Source: Chryseobacterium artocarpi
GTDB lineage: Bacteria > Bacteroidota > Bacteroidia > Flavobacteriales > Weeksellaceae
NCBI RefSeq assembly: GCF_001684975.1
Contig: NZ_MAYH01000034.1
Coordinates: 372,001 to 436,000, forward strand
DNA: 64,000 nucleotides
Direction of reading: 5' to 3'
Part shown: in pieces, positions 37,912 through 47,071 of the stretch
Numbering within the stretch: position 1 is the first letter of the stretch
How the letters are laid out: each line of letters starts with the position of its first letter
Made by a program: the position numbers and the translations under genes
Notes under the pieces: generated by a model
The model's input: the letters and a program-made list of their open reading frames with translations, nothing else
Database searches by the model: none
What the model was told of the DNA's origin: nothing

Positions 37912-38496
37912 ATGGAGTTACTACAAAAGTGGACAGATGCATACATCGAAGCAGGATGCGATGAAGTTGGAAGAGGTTGTTTAAGCGGACCTGTTGTTGC
38001 TGCAGCCGTTATTTTAGATGATAATTTTAAACAGAACCTTGTTAATGATTCAAAGAAGTTGACATTTAAAACGAGAATGGATCTGGACAGTTATATTAAA
38101 GATAATGTAAAAACGTATGCTATTGCTGAGTTACCTCCTTCATTCATTGATGAACATAATATTCTTAATGCTAGTATTCATGCTATGCATCGTGCATTAG
38201 ATCAACTTACCATTACACCGGAATTAATTCTTATAGACGGTAATAAGTTCCATCCTTATAATTATATTCCTCATCAATGTATCATCAAAGGAGATTCAAA
38301 AGTATTATCCATTGCAGCAGCATCTATTCTAGCTAAAAACTACAGAGATAAGCTAATGATTGAACTTCATGAGAAACATCCTGAATATGGCTGGAATACC
38401 AATTTTGGATATGCTACTAAAAAACATCAGGAAGCATTAATCAAGTTTGGACCAACAAAACATCATAGGCAATCTTTCCGATTAAAATATGACTAA
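37912..38496 (+). CDS. rnhB: Ribonuclease HII
   Basis: 194 residues. The N-terminal AGCDEVGRGCLSGPVVAAAVIL carries the DEAGRG-type catalytic motif (Asp and Glu) of RNase HII, and KGDSKVLSIAAASILAK and HPEYGWNTNFGYATKKHQEAL supply the other conserved acidic and structural motifs. It cleaves RNA in RNA-DNA hybrids, including single ribonucleotides embedded in DNA, in the cytoplasm. The gene converges on yidC with a shared stem terminator between them. It has no close partner on its strand. Confidence 0.96.
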   Translation: MELLQKWTDAYIEAGCDEVGRGCLSGPVVAAAVILDDNFKQNLVNDSKKLTFKTRMDLDSYIKDNVKTYAIAELPPSFIDEHNILNASIHAMHRALDQLTITPELILIDGNKFHPYNYIPHQCIIKGDSKVLSIAAASILAKNYRDKLMIELHEKHPEYGWNTNFGYATKKHQEALIKFGPTKHHRQSFRLKYD

Positions 38497-38525
38497 CTAA
38501 AGCCGTTAAGCGATAGATATAAATA

Positions 38526-38554
38526 AAAAAGAGAAGCAAATTGCTTCTCTTTTT
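38526..38554. terminator. Bidirectional terminator between rnhB and yidC
   Basis: AAAAAGAGAAGC / GCTTCTCTTTTT stem with loop AAATT between two converging genes. Confidence 0.88.
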
Positions 38555-38574
38555 GTATGATAAATATAAGATTA

Positions 38575-40371
38575 TTATTTCTTCTTATTTCTTTGCTCTT
38601 GCGACTGCTGCTGCTGTTGAGCCTGTTCCATCATTTCTCTCATTCTCTTCTGGAATTTACCTTCTGTTTTAGGTTTTTCTTTATTCGCCTGAATTTGAGC
38701 ATGAATTTTCTTTTCATCCAAAATAACATACTTAATAACAAGTATAATTAAGATGTTGATCGCATTGGATACAAAATAATACCATGAAAGACCAGATGCT
38801 GACGTATTTAAGAAGAATAAGAATGTAATCGGGAAGATATACATTAATACTTTCATATTTGGCATTCCTTCCTGCTGTGGTTGTTGCATATTCCCTGAAG
38901 TCATTACTGTATAAATTAAGATAACAATAGTACAAGCAATTGCAAAAACACTTAAGTGATCACCAAGGAACGGAACTTTAAATGGTAATTTAATCAAATC
39001 ATCATAAGCCGTTAAGTCTTTTGCAAACCAGAATCCTTGTCCTCTCAAGTCGATAAAGTTCGGGAAGAAACGGAACAATGCATAGAAAATCGGAATCTGA
39101 ACCAATGCAGGTAAACATCCCGCCATCTGATTTACTCCGGCTTTTCTGTAAACCTCCATTGTAGCCTGCTGCTTCTTCATAGGATCTGCATCCTTAAATT
39201 TAGCATTTACCTCATCAATTTCCGGACGGATTACTTTCATCATTGCACTCAATTTGTGCTGCTTATACATAATTGGTGATAAGATAAGCTTTACAATGAT
39301 AGTCATTACAAAAATCACCCAACCTGCTGATAGTCCCCACGCTGCAATAATACCATATAACCACATGAAGAAATAACGGTTCATTGCTCCGATGAATGAC
39401 CAACCTAATGGAAGAATTTCATCAAAGTTTTTATCATAAGATTTCAATAAAGGAAGATCCAATGGCATGAAGTACCAAGTAAAATCCTGATTCAATTCAC
39501 TTCCGGTCATCTGAACGAAACCTTCATAGTTGAATTTCTTAAGATATTCTCCTTCTTCTACATTATCCTGATTTCCTTTGCTTTGAGTAAATCCGTTCTT
39601 AGCTTCAATTACAGAAGAGAAAAACTGTTGCTTTACTCCAATCCAGTTAAGCGTCTCTTTTTCCTCTTCCATTGTTGTTCTTCCATCATAATCATAATCT
39701 TTATAATTATTGAAAGCATAAGAGAATTCTGAGTGAGACTGCTCCTGAGCTCTACCCTTTTCAAGGTTTCTTACATTATAATCCCAGATAAAATCAGCTT
39801 TATTATCAGAAGTAATATTAGCTAATCCCTGAGTTCTTACTTTAAAATCAAGAGTGTATTTTGGAAGTAATGTATAGATAAACTGAATAACAGCACCATT
39901 GTAGTTAGCCGTCATTGTTACAGCGTTTCCGTTAACTGTAGGTGAGAAAACTAGGTTTTTAGTATTAATTACTTTTCCTGTTTTATCTTTAAACTGGAAA
40001 CCGTAGTTTGAGTTATTTTTGTTGATCAGATAAAGCGGAAGATCTGCTTCGTCTGTTTTATGGTTGTATGCTTTGTATTCTGAAAGCTGAACTTTAGAAA
40101 CCTGTCCTCCTAAGCTTGAGAATTCAACATTCAATTCTTTATTTGACAGATTAGCTGTCTGAATTGCGTTTGGAGTTACATCTGGATTGATATTACTTGC
40201 CTGAGTTTGTTTTACGGCATTTTTCACCTGTTCCGTTTTCTGCTGCTGAGCTTTTAACTCCTCCTCCTTCATCTGCTTGTTCTGGAAATAGAACATCACA
40301 CCAAAGAGAATCAGGCATAAAACCGCGAAACTAATCATTTGCTTCTTATCGATTCCGTTGTTTTGTTGCAT
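38575..40371 (-). CDS. yidC: Membrane protein insertase YidC
   Basis: 598 residues. The N-terminal helix (MISFAVLCLILFGVMFYF) is followed by a large periplasmic domain (about residues 55-340) and the conserved 60-kDa inner-membrane domain (about 355-560), with LSPIMYKQHKLSAMMKVIRPEIDEV and AGCLPALVQIPIFYALFRFFPN. The C-terminus is a charged, Gln-rich tail (QQQQQSQEQRNKKK) that would face the ribosome. YidC inserts proteins into the inner membrane alone or with Sec. pyrG lies 243 bases upstream on the same strand, with a stem-loop between. Confidence 0.97.
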   Translation of the reverse strand: MQQNNGIDKKQMISFAVLCLILFGVMFYFQNKQMKEEELKAQQQKTEQVKNAVKQTQASNINPDVTPNAIQTANLSNKELNVEFSSLGGQVSKVQLSEYKAYNHKTDEADLPLYLINKNNSNYGFQFKDKTGKVINTKNLVFSPTVNGNAVTMTANYNGAVIQFIYTLLPKYTLDFKVRTQGLANITSDNKADFIWDYNVRNLEKGRAQEQSHSEFSYAFNNYKDYDYDGRTTMEEEKETLNWIGVKQQFFSSVIEAKNGFTQSKGNQDNVEEGEYLKKFNYEGFVQMTGSELNQDFTWYFMPLDLPLLKSYDKNFDEILPLGWSFIGAMNRYFFMWLYGIIAAWGLSAGWVIFVMTIIVKLILSPIMYKQHKLSAMMKVIRPEIDEVNAKFKDADPMKKQQATMEVYRKAGVNQMAGCLPALVQIPIFYALFRFFPNFIDLRGQGFWFAKDLTAYDDLIKLPFKVPFLGDHLSVFAIACTIVILIYTVMTSGNMQQPQQEGMPNMKVLMYIFPITFLFFLNTSASGLSWYYFVSNAINILIILVIKYVILDEKKIHAQIQANKEKPKTEGKFQKRMREMMEQAQQQQQSQEQRNKKK

Positions 40372-40488
40372 TTTATTTTTATATTAAAATTTTAAACTTT
40401 AAGAGGTAATAATTGTATTACTTTTTTGAGCTGACAAAAATACTGTTTTTTTATCAAAACTCTATGCTTTACCATGTTACTATATAAC

Positions 40489-40520
40489 AAACTCAAGCTG
40501 AGAATAATCAGCCTGAGTTT
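40489..40520 (-). terminator. Stem-loop between pyrG and yidC
   Basis: On the minus strand AAACTCAGGCTG pairs with CAGCTTGAGTTT (12 bp, one G-U) around loop ATTATTCT. There is only a weak U-run after it, so it may be a partial terminator or attenuator. Confidence 0.55.
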
Positions 40521-40614
40521 ATTGATAGACGTTTATGGTAAAAAATTACCTTATTTATTTTTCATTGGACAGAAAGCGACGTCTTTGTCATCTTCTTTCC
40601 CATACTGAAATATC

Positions 40615-42225
40615 TTACTTCGATGTTTCGCAAGCTTTAATGAAAGCTCTGAATAACGGGTGCGGTGTTGCTACCGTACTCTTATATTCTGGGTGGTACT
40701 GAACTCCTACATAGAATGGGTGTCCTGGTAATTCAAGGGCTTCTACCAATCCTGTTTCAGGGTTTGTACCTGTAGCAAGGAAACCGTTCTTTTCAAATTC
40801 CTGAAGATAATCACTGTTGAATTCATAACGGTGACGGTGTCTTTCGGAAATATTTTTGCTTCCGTAGATGTCAGATAATTTAGAACCGTTTTTCAAAGAA
40901 CACTTCCATGCTCCAAGACGCATTGTTCCACCTTTATCAATTACATTTTTCTGTTCTTCCATTAATGAAATTACAGGATCCGGAGTTGCTGTATCAAATT
41001 CCATTGAATTCGCTTTTGTATGTCCTAAAACATTTCTTGCAAATTCAATCGTCATGATCTGCATTCCTAAACAGATTCCCAACATCGGAATTTTGTTCTC
41101 TCTTGCATATTTTGCTGTCAGAACTTTTCCTTCAATACCTCTGTCTCCAAAACCTGGAGCTACAAGGATACCATTCACTCCTTTCAGAGTTTCTTTAATA
41201 TTTTCTTCTGTAATATCTCCACTGTATACCCATCTTACTTTTACTTCAGTTTCAAGGTCAGCACCTGCGTGTTTGAAAGCTTCAGCAATTGAAATATAAG
41301 AATCCTGAAGAGATACATATTTTCCAACTAGTGCAATCTCAACTGTTTTCTTAGGGTTCTGGAATTTCTTAAGGAAACTCTTCCAGTCTTTAAGGTCAGC
41401 TGTTTTATCACTTTTCAGATCAAGTTCTTTCAATACTACATCATCAAAATTCTGCTTCTGAAGATACATTGGTACTTCATAAATTGTTTCAAGATCTTTA
41501 CATTCAATAACATTATCTAAAGGAACGTTACAGAACTGAGCTAATTTCGCTCTCTGATCTTTCGGAATTTTGTGTTCTGTTCTACAAACCAATACATCAG
41601 CCATAATTCCGCTTTCCATTAACTGGCGTACAGAGTGCTGTGATGGTTTTGTTTTTAATTCTCCACTTGAAGCCAGGTAAGGCAATAATGTCAAATGGAT
41701 CACCATAGAATTGCTTTCTCCCAGTTCCCACTTCAACTGACGTACAGTTTCAATGTATGGTAAAGATTCAATATCCCCTACAGTACCACCGATCTCAGTA
41801 ATGATGATATCGTAGTTTTGCTTTGAAAGGATTTTAATTCTACGCTTAATTTCGTTAGTAATATGAGGAATTACCTGAACTGTTTTTCCAAGGAAGTCTC
41901 CTTTTCTTTCTTTTTCAATTACAGTCTGGTAGATTTTTCCTGTAGTAACGTTGTTGTTTTGGGATGTAGGAGCATCAAGGTAACGCTCGTAGTGACCTAA
42001 ATCCAGATCCGTCTCCGCACCATCTTCAGTCACATAACACTCTCCGTGTTCATAAGGATTCAAAGTTCCCGGGTCGATATTGATATAAGGATCAAGTTTT
42101 TGGATCGTTACGTTAAAACCGCGTGATTTTAGCAATAGTCCCAGAGAAGCAGAAACGATTCCTTTTCCCAAAGATGAAGTAACACCTCCTGTCACAAAGA
42201 TGTATTTTGTATTCTTTTTACTCAT
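40615..42225 (-). CDS. pyrG: CTP synthase
   Basis: 536 residues from the ATG at 42225 (MSKKNTKYIFVTGGVTSSLGKG); the open frame runs further upstream, but that part would include the promoter. The N-terminal synthetase domain has the P-loop-like GGVTSSLGKG and the DPYINIDPGTLNPYEHGECYV region; the C-terminal glutaminase domain has GICLGMQ with its nucleophilic Cys and HPEY. It makes CTP from UTP, ATP and glutamine. The length and motifs are standard. CTP is also the activating nucleotide for the CDP-alcohol and CdsA-like enzymes of the cluster that starts on the other strand 154 bases away. Confidence 0.98.
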   Translation of the reverse strand: MSKKNTKYIFVTGGVTSSLGKGIVSASLGLLLKSRGFNVTIQKLDPYINIDPGTLNPYEHGECYVTEDGAETDLDLGHYERYLDAPTSQNNNVTTGKIYQTVIEKERKGDFLGKTVQVIPHITNEIKRRIKILSKQNYDIIITEIGGTVGDIESLPYIETVRQLKWELGESNSMVIHLTLLPYLASSGELKTKPSQHSVRQLMESGIMADVLVCRTEHKIPKDQRAKLAQFCNVPLDNVIECKDLETIYEVPMYLQKQNFDDVVLKELDLKSDKTADLKDWKSFLKKFQNPKKTVEIALVGKYVSLQDSYISIAEAFKHAGADLETEVKVRWVYSGDITEENIKETLKGVNGILVAPGFGDRGIEGKVLTAKYARENKIPMLGICLGMQIMTIEFARNVLGHTKANSMEFDTATPDPVISLMEEQKNVIDKGGTMRLGAWKCSLKNGSKLSDIYGSKNISERHRHRYEFNSDYLQEFEKNGFLATGTNPETGLVEALELPGHPFYVGVQYHPEYKSTVATPHPLFRAFIKACETSK

Positions 42226-42240
42226 TAGATTAGGTTTGTG

Positions 42241-42271
42241 CAAAGTTATGGGAAAAAGAAACACAAAGCAA
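42241..42271 (-). promoter_or_regulatory. Promoter of pyrG
   Basis: On the minus strand TAACTTTG (42248-42241) is preceded by TTG about 20 bases upstream, matching the Bacteroidota consensus. The distance to the ATG at 42225 predicts a very short leader of about ten bases. Confidence 0.65.
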
Positions 42272-42378
42272 TTTTTTAAATTTTGAAAATGCAAAAACAT
42301 GCTTCAAACAATTATAAAACCTGATTAATTTTTTTATCTATATTTGGTATAGACAAATGACAAAAAGCTATAACTACC

Positions 42379-42981
42379 ATGATTTCGGTATATAAACTAA
42401 AACCAAAATTCCAGCAGCTGCTCACTCCTGTTTTATTATTTTTAAATAAGAATAAAATTACGGCAAACCAGATTACGATCAGCTCCATCCTTTTATCTGT
42501 CGTTATCGGAATATTATTTTGGTATGCAGACACTTCAAAATGGTTTTTCCTGAGCCTTCCGATTGGATTACTTTTGAGAATGGCATTGAACGCACTGGAC
42601 GGGATGATGGCGAGAAAATTTAATCAAACGAGCAAGTTAGGGGAAGTATTGAATGAAGTGGGTGATATTGTTTCTGATGTTATTATATTTTTTCCTTTAC
42701 TGAAATTTCAGCCCGAAAGTTTATACCTGATTGTTATTTTCATTGTTTTGAGTATTATTAATGAATTTGCAGGACTGATGGGGAAAATTGTTGGCAAAGA
42801 ACGTCGTTATGATGGTCCTATGGGAAAAAGCGATCGTGCTCTTATTTTAGGATTGTATGGTTTACTTCTTGTTTTCGGAGTTACTATTACAGAAATCTCG
42901 AACTATATTTTTGGAATCATCATTCTTCTTCTCCTTATCAGTACTTATACCCGACTTAAGAAATCTTTGAATGAAGCCTGA
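42379..42981 (+). CDS. ynbA: CDP-alcohol phosphatidyltransferase family protein (YnbA-like)
   Basis: 200 residues, about five to six membrane helices. The CDP-alcohol transferase signature is present but altered: NALDGMMAR (residues 71-79) then G88-EVL-N92-EVG-D96. The standard motif is D-x2-DG-x2-AR-x8-G-x3-D-x3-D, so the first and third Asp are Asn (N71, N92), while D74, D96 and an extra D100 remain. I think this variant is shared by the YnbA subfamily. It would join an alcohol to a CDP-activated lipid in the inner membrane. Its stop overlaps the start of the CdsA-like gene by 11 bases. It opens the six-gene lipid cluster. Confidence 0.82.
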   Translation: MISVYKLKPKFQQLLTPVLLFLNKNKITANQITISSILLSVVIGILFWYADTSKWFFLSLPIGLLLRMALNALDGMMARKFNQTSKLGEVLNEVGDIVSDVIIFFPLLKFQPESLYLIVIFIVLSIINEFAGLMGKIVGKERRYDGPMGKSDRALILGLYGLLLVFGVTITEISNYIFGIIILLLLISTYTRLKKSLNEA

Positions 42982-43774
42982 AGAAAATAAATTTGCAGAC
43001 GTTCCTTTGAGAATAAAAACATGGATCTATATCATTATTGTTTTTGCCCTTGGAATTTCACATCCTCTTGCTATGGCTGTCTTTGTTTCATGGCTGGGAT
43101 TACAATCTTTTTTTGAGTTTTCAAAAATATTTAAGGTCAATACAAATCCTGTCATTTCATCAGTATTCATAGGGATTGTACAGTTTTATTTACTTTATTT
43201 TTTAAATATTGAAAATTACTTTTTATACAGTATTATTTTAGGAATTGTTATTTTACTTTATCATTTAATTGTAAAATCATCTTCCAAGCAATTGTATGGA
43301 ATTTTTATAGCTTTATTGGTATGTCTTTTTTCTTTCCCACATTTATTCTGGATAAGAAACAATGTCAATGGGCTGAATTCAATCATCTTCATCGTTGTGG
43401 TAACGGAACTGAATGATGTCTTTCAATATTTAATGGGAAAATTCTTTGGAAAACATAAAATCGTTCCTCAGATCAGCCCGAATAAAACATTGGAAGGATT
43501 TATTGGTGGTGTTTTCCTTACAGTTATCTTAAGTAATATTCTTGGCTTCTTTTTACTTAAAACTGATATGGCAACCAACTCCATTATAGGAATTATTTTG
43601 GGAATCTCAGGATTCTGTGGAGATATTTTCATGTCTTATCTCAAAAGAAAAACGGATGTAAAAGACACCGGAAATCTTCTTCCCGGTCATGGAGGTCTTC
43701 TTGATAGAATGGATAGTCTTATTTTCAATGCACCGATATTTTTCTGGTTAATACCATTCCTGCTAAAGCACTAA
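42971..43774 (+). CDS. ynbB: Phosphatidate cytidylyltransferase-like protein (YnbB-like, CdsA family)
   Basis: 267 residues, about eight membrane helices. The C-terminal CdsA signature S-x3-KR-x3-KD-x5-PGHGG-x2-DR is complete: SYLKRKTDVKDTGNLLPGHGG then LLDRMDS. Upstream PNKTLEGFIGGV is also typical. CdsA makes CDP-diacylglycerol from phosphatidate and CTP. As it overlaps the CDP-alcohol transferase gene, it probably supplies a dedicated CDP-lipid to it. The housekeeping CdsA would be elsewhere in the genome. Start at 42971 (MKPEENKFADVPLR) is supported by the usual overlap seen in coupled genes. Confidence 0.85.
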   Translation: MKPEENKFADVPLRIKTWIYIIIVFALGISHPLAMAVFVSWLGLQSFFEFSKIFKVNTNPVISSVFIGIVQFYLLYFLNIENYFLYSIILGIVILLYHLIVKSSSKQLYGIFIALLVCLFSFPHLFWIRNNVNGLNSIIFIVVVTELNDVFQYLMGKFFGKHKIVPQISPNKTLEGFIGGVFLTVILSNILGFFLLKTDMATNSIIGIILGISGFCGDIFMSYLKRKTDVKDTGNLLPGHGGLLDRMDSLIFNAPIFFWLIPFLLKH

Positions 43775-43779
43775 AAATC

Positions 43780-44817
43780 ATGAGTGAAAAATTTAAAAGA
43801 GCAGTTATTTTTTCAGGCGGTGGAACAAGATTAATGATCTACCTCGGAATTTTTGCAGCTCTTGATGAACTTAATATGAAACCGGATCTCCTTATTGCTT
43901 CTTGTGGAGGATCTTTTGCAGCAACCGTTATCAATGCTTTTCCAGATCATATTTCAAGAAAAGAATATCTGAAATCTGAAGAATATTTTCAGTTTGTATC
44001 AAAAACAATATTGACAAAACATAAAAAACTCTCACAAATAGGTCTTTTTTCATTAAAAAAATCTTTCGATAAAAGAAAAGCGCCATTCATTGAAGATGTC
44101 TTCAACCGATATCTTGTTGAGATGCCTCAAAATCTTGAAGAATCTTTTCCATCCATAAAAAATGCTGAATTTTCAAAAGAAATACCAACGATCATTATTG
44201 GCTCTGAACTTCTCTTTACGCCAAAGGAGTCTCAACAAAAAAGGAATAAAAAAAAGCTATTCAGAAAAATAATTTTTACAGATTCTGAAACAGCACAAAA
44301 AATAAACTCAACTCATATTCTGGTAGATTTCGATAGTTTTAAAGACAGCGCTGTTGAAAAAAACTCAAAGATCATCGCTGATTTCTCTCTTCTTGAGAGT
44401 ACCAGAGCTTCTGTTTCGGATATGTTTTATGTAAAACCGGTAACACTTCACAACAGGCATTTTATGGGCGGAGTCATTGATCTTGTCCCAATTGAATTGG
44501 CAAAACATCTTTCACAAGAAGTAATTACAGAAAAAAAACAGCCTTACACAACAATCGAAGAGTCGCTTATCCGTTCTGTTTTTGGTTTTAGTGCCAATGA
44601 AAGACTTTATGAAACAGACAAAATCATCACTGATTTTCAAATTGATACAACTTCTATAAAAGAAGACCTTAAAGGACATTATCCTGAAAAAAGCATCAAT
44701 TGGAAAAAGTTTGAGATTGACATTTCACTTCCAAAAACATATCAACAGTTCGCAAAGGATATGGAAATGCAGTGGCAATATGGCTTTGATCAGACGATAA
44801 AATGTATCAAAGGGTAA
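43780..44817 (+). CDS. Patatin-like protein with altered catalytic dyad
   Basis: 345 residues, no signal peptide. The oxyanion motif GGGTR (13-17) of patatin lipases is present, and the spacing to the nucleophile elbow is exactly as in patatins. There, instead of G-T-S-A-G, the sequence is A-S-C-G-G (residues 40-44): the Ser position is Cys42. The DGG motif holding the catalytic Asp reads M-G-G (M229). ASVSDMFYVKP matches the usual region before it. So both members of the Ser-Asp dyad are replaced. It may be a non-catalytic lipid-binding or regulatory protein, or use another residue (Ser45 is near). It lies five bases after the CdsA-like gene. Confidence 0.75.
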   Translation: MSEKFKRAVIFSGGGTRLMIYLGIFAALDELNMKPDLLIASCGGSFAATVINAFPDHISRKEYLKSEEYFQFVSKTILTKHKKLSQIGLFSLKKSFDKRKAPFIEDVFNRYLVEMPQNLEESFPSIKNAEFSKEIPTIIIGSELLFTPKESQQKRNKKKLFRKIIFTDSETAQKINSTHILVDFDSFKDSAVEKNSKIIADFSLLESTRASVSDMFYVKPVTLHNRHFMGGVIDLVPIELAKHLSQEVITEKKQPYTTIEESLIRSVFGFSANERLYETDKIITDFQIDTTSIKEDLKGHYPEKSINWKKFEIDISLPKTYQQFAKDMEMQWQYGFDQTIKCIKG

Positions 44818-45035
44818 TTTTTCAATCACAAAATTTTAAACACTTTAGCTTCTTATTATTAACAAGTTTTATCCATAATAAGTTTACTCTTTTCTAAAAA
44901 AATCATTCTATGTGTTTAATGCTTTTTTACCACAATAGGAACATAGATTTATGATATGAATATAAAATAGTTTATTCGTTCATCTGTAGCAAAATACTCT
45001 TATTTTTACATTCAATTGAAAATCACAAAATATCC

Positions 45036-45791
45036 ATGAATATTTTTATTGCAGGCGGAACCACAGGTATCGGCTATTCTTTGGCTAAACATTATCTTTC
45101 AAAAGGGTATTGGGTGGGAATCTGTGGAAGAAATCCTGCAAAAGTTCCTGAAAACAACTTTGAAAAGCTACAAATATTTCAAACTGATGTCTGTGATTTG
45201 AGCTCTATTTCATTAGCATTACAACAATTTCTTGCAGATAAAAACGGTTTAAATATTTTCATCAATTGTGCAGGAAGCTATGCAGAAGATGTTGCCGGAA
45301 ATATTTCTTATGAAGAAGCAGAAGAAATGTTGCAAACAAATATTTTGGGAACTGTCAATTGTTTTGAAGCAGCAAGAAAGATCATGAAAAGTCAGAAAAA
45401 TGGAAGAATTGCTGTTATTGCTTCTGTTTCCGGGATATTGGAATATGAAAATTCAAGCCTGTACACCAAAACCAAAAGATCTGTTATACAAATTGCTGAC
45501 GCTTATCACAGAGCCCTTCAACCATTTGGAATTTCTGTTACGACCATTGCTCCCGGTTATGTGGATACTGAAAAATTAAGAGCTCTCAATCAGAATGATT
45601 TAAGTAAAAAACCTTTTCTTGTCAATGAGGAAACCGCAACAATCATTATTTCCGAAGCCATTGAAAACAAAAGAAAATTAGTTATTTTTCCAACGAAAAT
45701 GAGGTGGATGATGAAATCTTTATCTCTTCTTCCTTCTTCATTATTAAATATAATTATGTTCAGAAAAGCAAAATGGATGAAAAACGACTGA
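45036..45791 (+). CDS. Short-chain dehydrogenase/reductase
   Basis: 251 residues, classical SDR. The nucleotide-binding motif is GGTTGIG (7-13), with NCAG for the adenine/beta-4 site, the catalytic Ser in ASVSG, and YTKTK with the catalytic Tyr and Lys. The C-terminal 40 residues include LVIFPTKMRWMMKSLSLLPSSLLNIIMF, a basic-hydrophobic stretch that could sit at the membrane, as in lipid-related SDRs such as DHRS7-like or ketosphinganine-reductase-like enzymes. It would oxidise or reduce an alcohol/ketone with NAD(P). It overlaps the next gene by 19 bases. A 218-base gap separates it from the patatin gene, so it may have its own promoter. Confidence 0.85.
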   Translation: MNIFIAGGTTGIGYSLAKHYLSKGYWVGICGRNPAKVPENNFEKLQIFQTDVCDLSSISLALQQFLADKNGLNIFINCAGSYAEDVAGNISYEEAEEMLQTNILGTVNCFEAARKIMKSQKNGRIAVIASVSGILEYENSSLYTKTKRSVIQIADAYHRALQPFGISVTTIAPGYVDTEKLRALNQNDLSKKPFLVNEETATIIISEAIENKRKLVIFPTKMRWMMKSLSLLPSSLLNIIMFRKAKWMKND

Positions 45792-47068
45792 AAATACAGC
45801 AAAAATTCTATGCCTTATTGCTTTGTTCCGTTGTTTTCATGATGGTTTACAACTATTCGGCGTGGTATATTTCAAAACTGGAAACTGTCCCTTCATTTGT
45901 TTTTAATTTCGAAAAATTCATACCGTTTATCCCATGGACCATTATTCCTTACATGACAAGCGGAATATTTTTCTGTCTGGTATTTTTTCTTTGTAAAAGT
46001 AAGGAACAACTTAAAGTGTTAACACAAAGAATGCTTTTTGTGACCATTATTGCAGGTATTTGTTTTCTTTTATTTCCTTTACAATTTTCAATTCCTAAAC
46101 CTGAAACTGAAAATTTTGTCTTCGAATACTCATTTCAGTTTTTAAAAACATTTGATTCGCCATTTAATCAGGCTCCTTCATTACATATTGCTTATGCATT
46201 TATTTTTTGGACTGTAATCCGAACATTAAAAAAAGGAAGAACATTCTTGATGATCTGGCTGATTCTTTTAGGTGTTTCAACGTTAACAACTTATCAGCAT
46301 CACTTTATTGATATTGTCACAGGAGCTTTGCTTGCTCATATTTCCTTCATCCTATTTCCGTATCAAAAAAAAGATTTCCAATACAGAAATTTTCATGTTG
46401 CGAATTTTTATTTTTTTTCAGGCTGGATCCTTATTCTGGCAGCATTATTATTAAAATCAGAATTTGCAGGACTTATTCTGATATGGATTTCTGTGATGAG
46501 TTTTGCCATTGGGTACCATTATCAAAAGAATGATATTTACTTTTTAAAGGATAAAAACGGAAATATTCACTGGATCAAAAAAATCTTTTATTTCCCATAT
46601 CTGCTGATGTACCAAATATTCTGGCGGTTTTTAAGAAAAAACAAAATACCCTTTGTACCTGTTTCCCGCATTTATATTTCATCAAAACCCAATCAGGAAA
46701 CTTTAAAAAATTTTAAGATTGACAAAGATACTTTTGTCTATGATCTTTCGCCTGAAATTGAGGAAATATCAATACTAAAAGAACAGTCTGCCTATTATTT
46801 CCGTCCTATTTTAGACATAGGGAAATTTGATGTTGAAAAAACACATTTTCTCATTACGGAAATTAGCAGAACGTACCGCCACCTTCCTAAAAACGGAAAA
46901 ATTCTCATCCATTGTACTATGGGTTTTACCAGAAGTTCTGTTATTGGAATTTTAGTAATCAAAAATATTTTATCTTTACCTTTAGACGAAGCAATAACCA
47001 TCATGAAAGCCAGCAACAAAAACATGATCATTCATCCTTATCTGCTGGATTTTCTGAAAAAATTTTAA
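45773..47068 (+). CDS. ynbD: PAP2 phosphatase fused to dual-specificity phosphatase (YnbD-like)
   Basis: 431 residues from the ATG at 45773 (MDEKRLKIQQ), inside the end of the SDR gene. The N-terminal two-thirds has about six to eight membrane helices with PSLH and HHFIDIVTG, the paired active-site motifs of PAP2-type lipid phosphatases, here of the PSLH variant seen in inositol-phosphorylceramide-synthase-like proteins. A soluble C-terminal part carries HCTMGFTRSS (380-389), the CX5R loop of protein/lipid dual-specificity phosphatases (Cys381, Arg387). E. coli YnbD has the same fusion. It likely removes phosphate from a membrane lipid, with the CX5R domain acting on a lipid or head group. 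The next gene starts 3 bases on. Confidence 0.83.
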   Translation: MDEKRLKIQQKFYALLLCSVVFMMVYNYSAWYISKLETVPSFVFNFEKFIPFIPWTIIPYMTSGIFFCLVFFLCKSKEQLKVLTQRMLFVTIIAGICFLLFPLQFSIPKPETENFVFEYSFQFLKTFDSPFNQAPSLHIAYAFIFWTVIRTLKKGRTFLMIWLILLGVSTLTTYQHHFIDIVTGALLAHISFILFPYQKKDFQYRNFHVANFYFFSGWILILAALLLKSEFAGLILIWISVMSFAIGYHYQKNDIYFLKDKNGNIHWIKKIFYFPYLLMYQIFWRFLRKNKIPFVPVSRIYISSKPNQETLKNFKIDKDTFVYDLSPEIEEISILKEQSAYYFRPILDIGKFDVEKTHFLITEISRTYRHLPKNGKILIHCTMGFTRSSVIGILVIKNILSLPLDEAITIMKASNKNMIIHPYLLDFLKKF

Positions 47069-47071
47069 CCT

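Noticed and set aside
40868..41299. A 143-codon plus-strand frame inside pyrG
   Set aside because: Antisense shadow of a conserved gene, with no start context.
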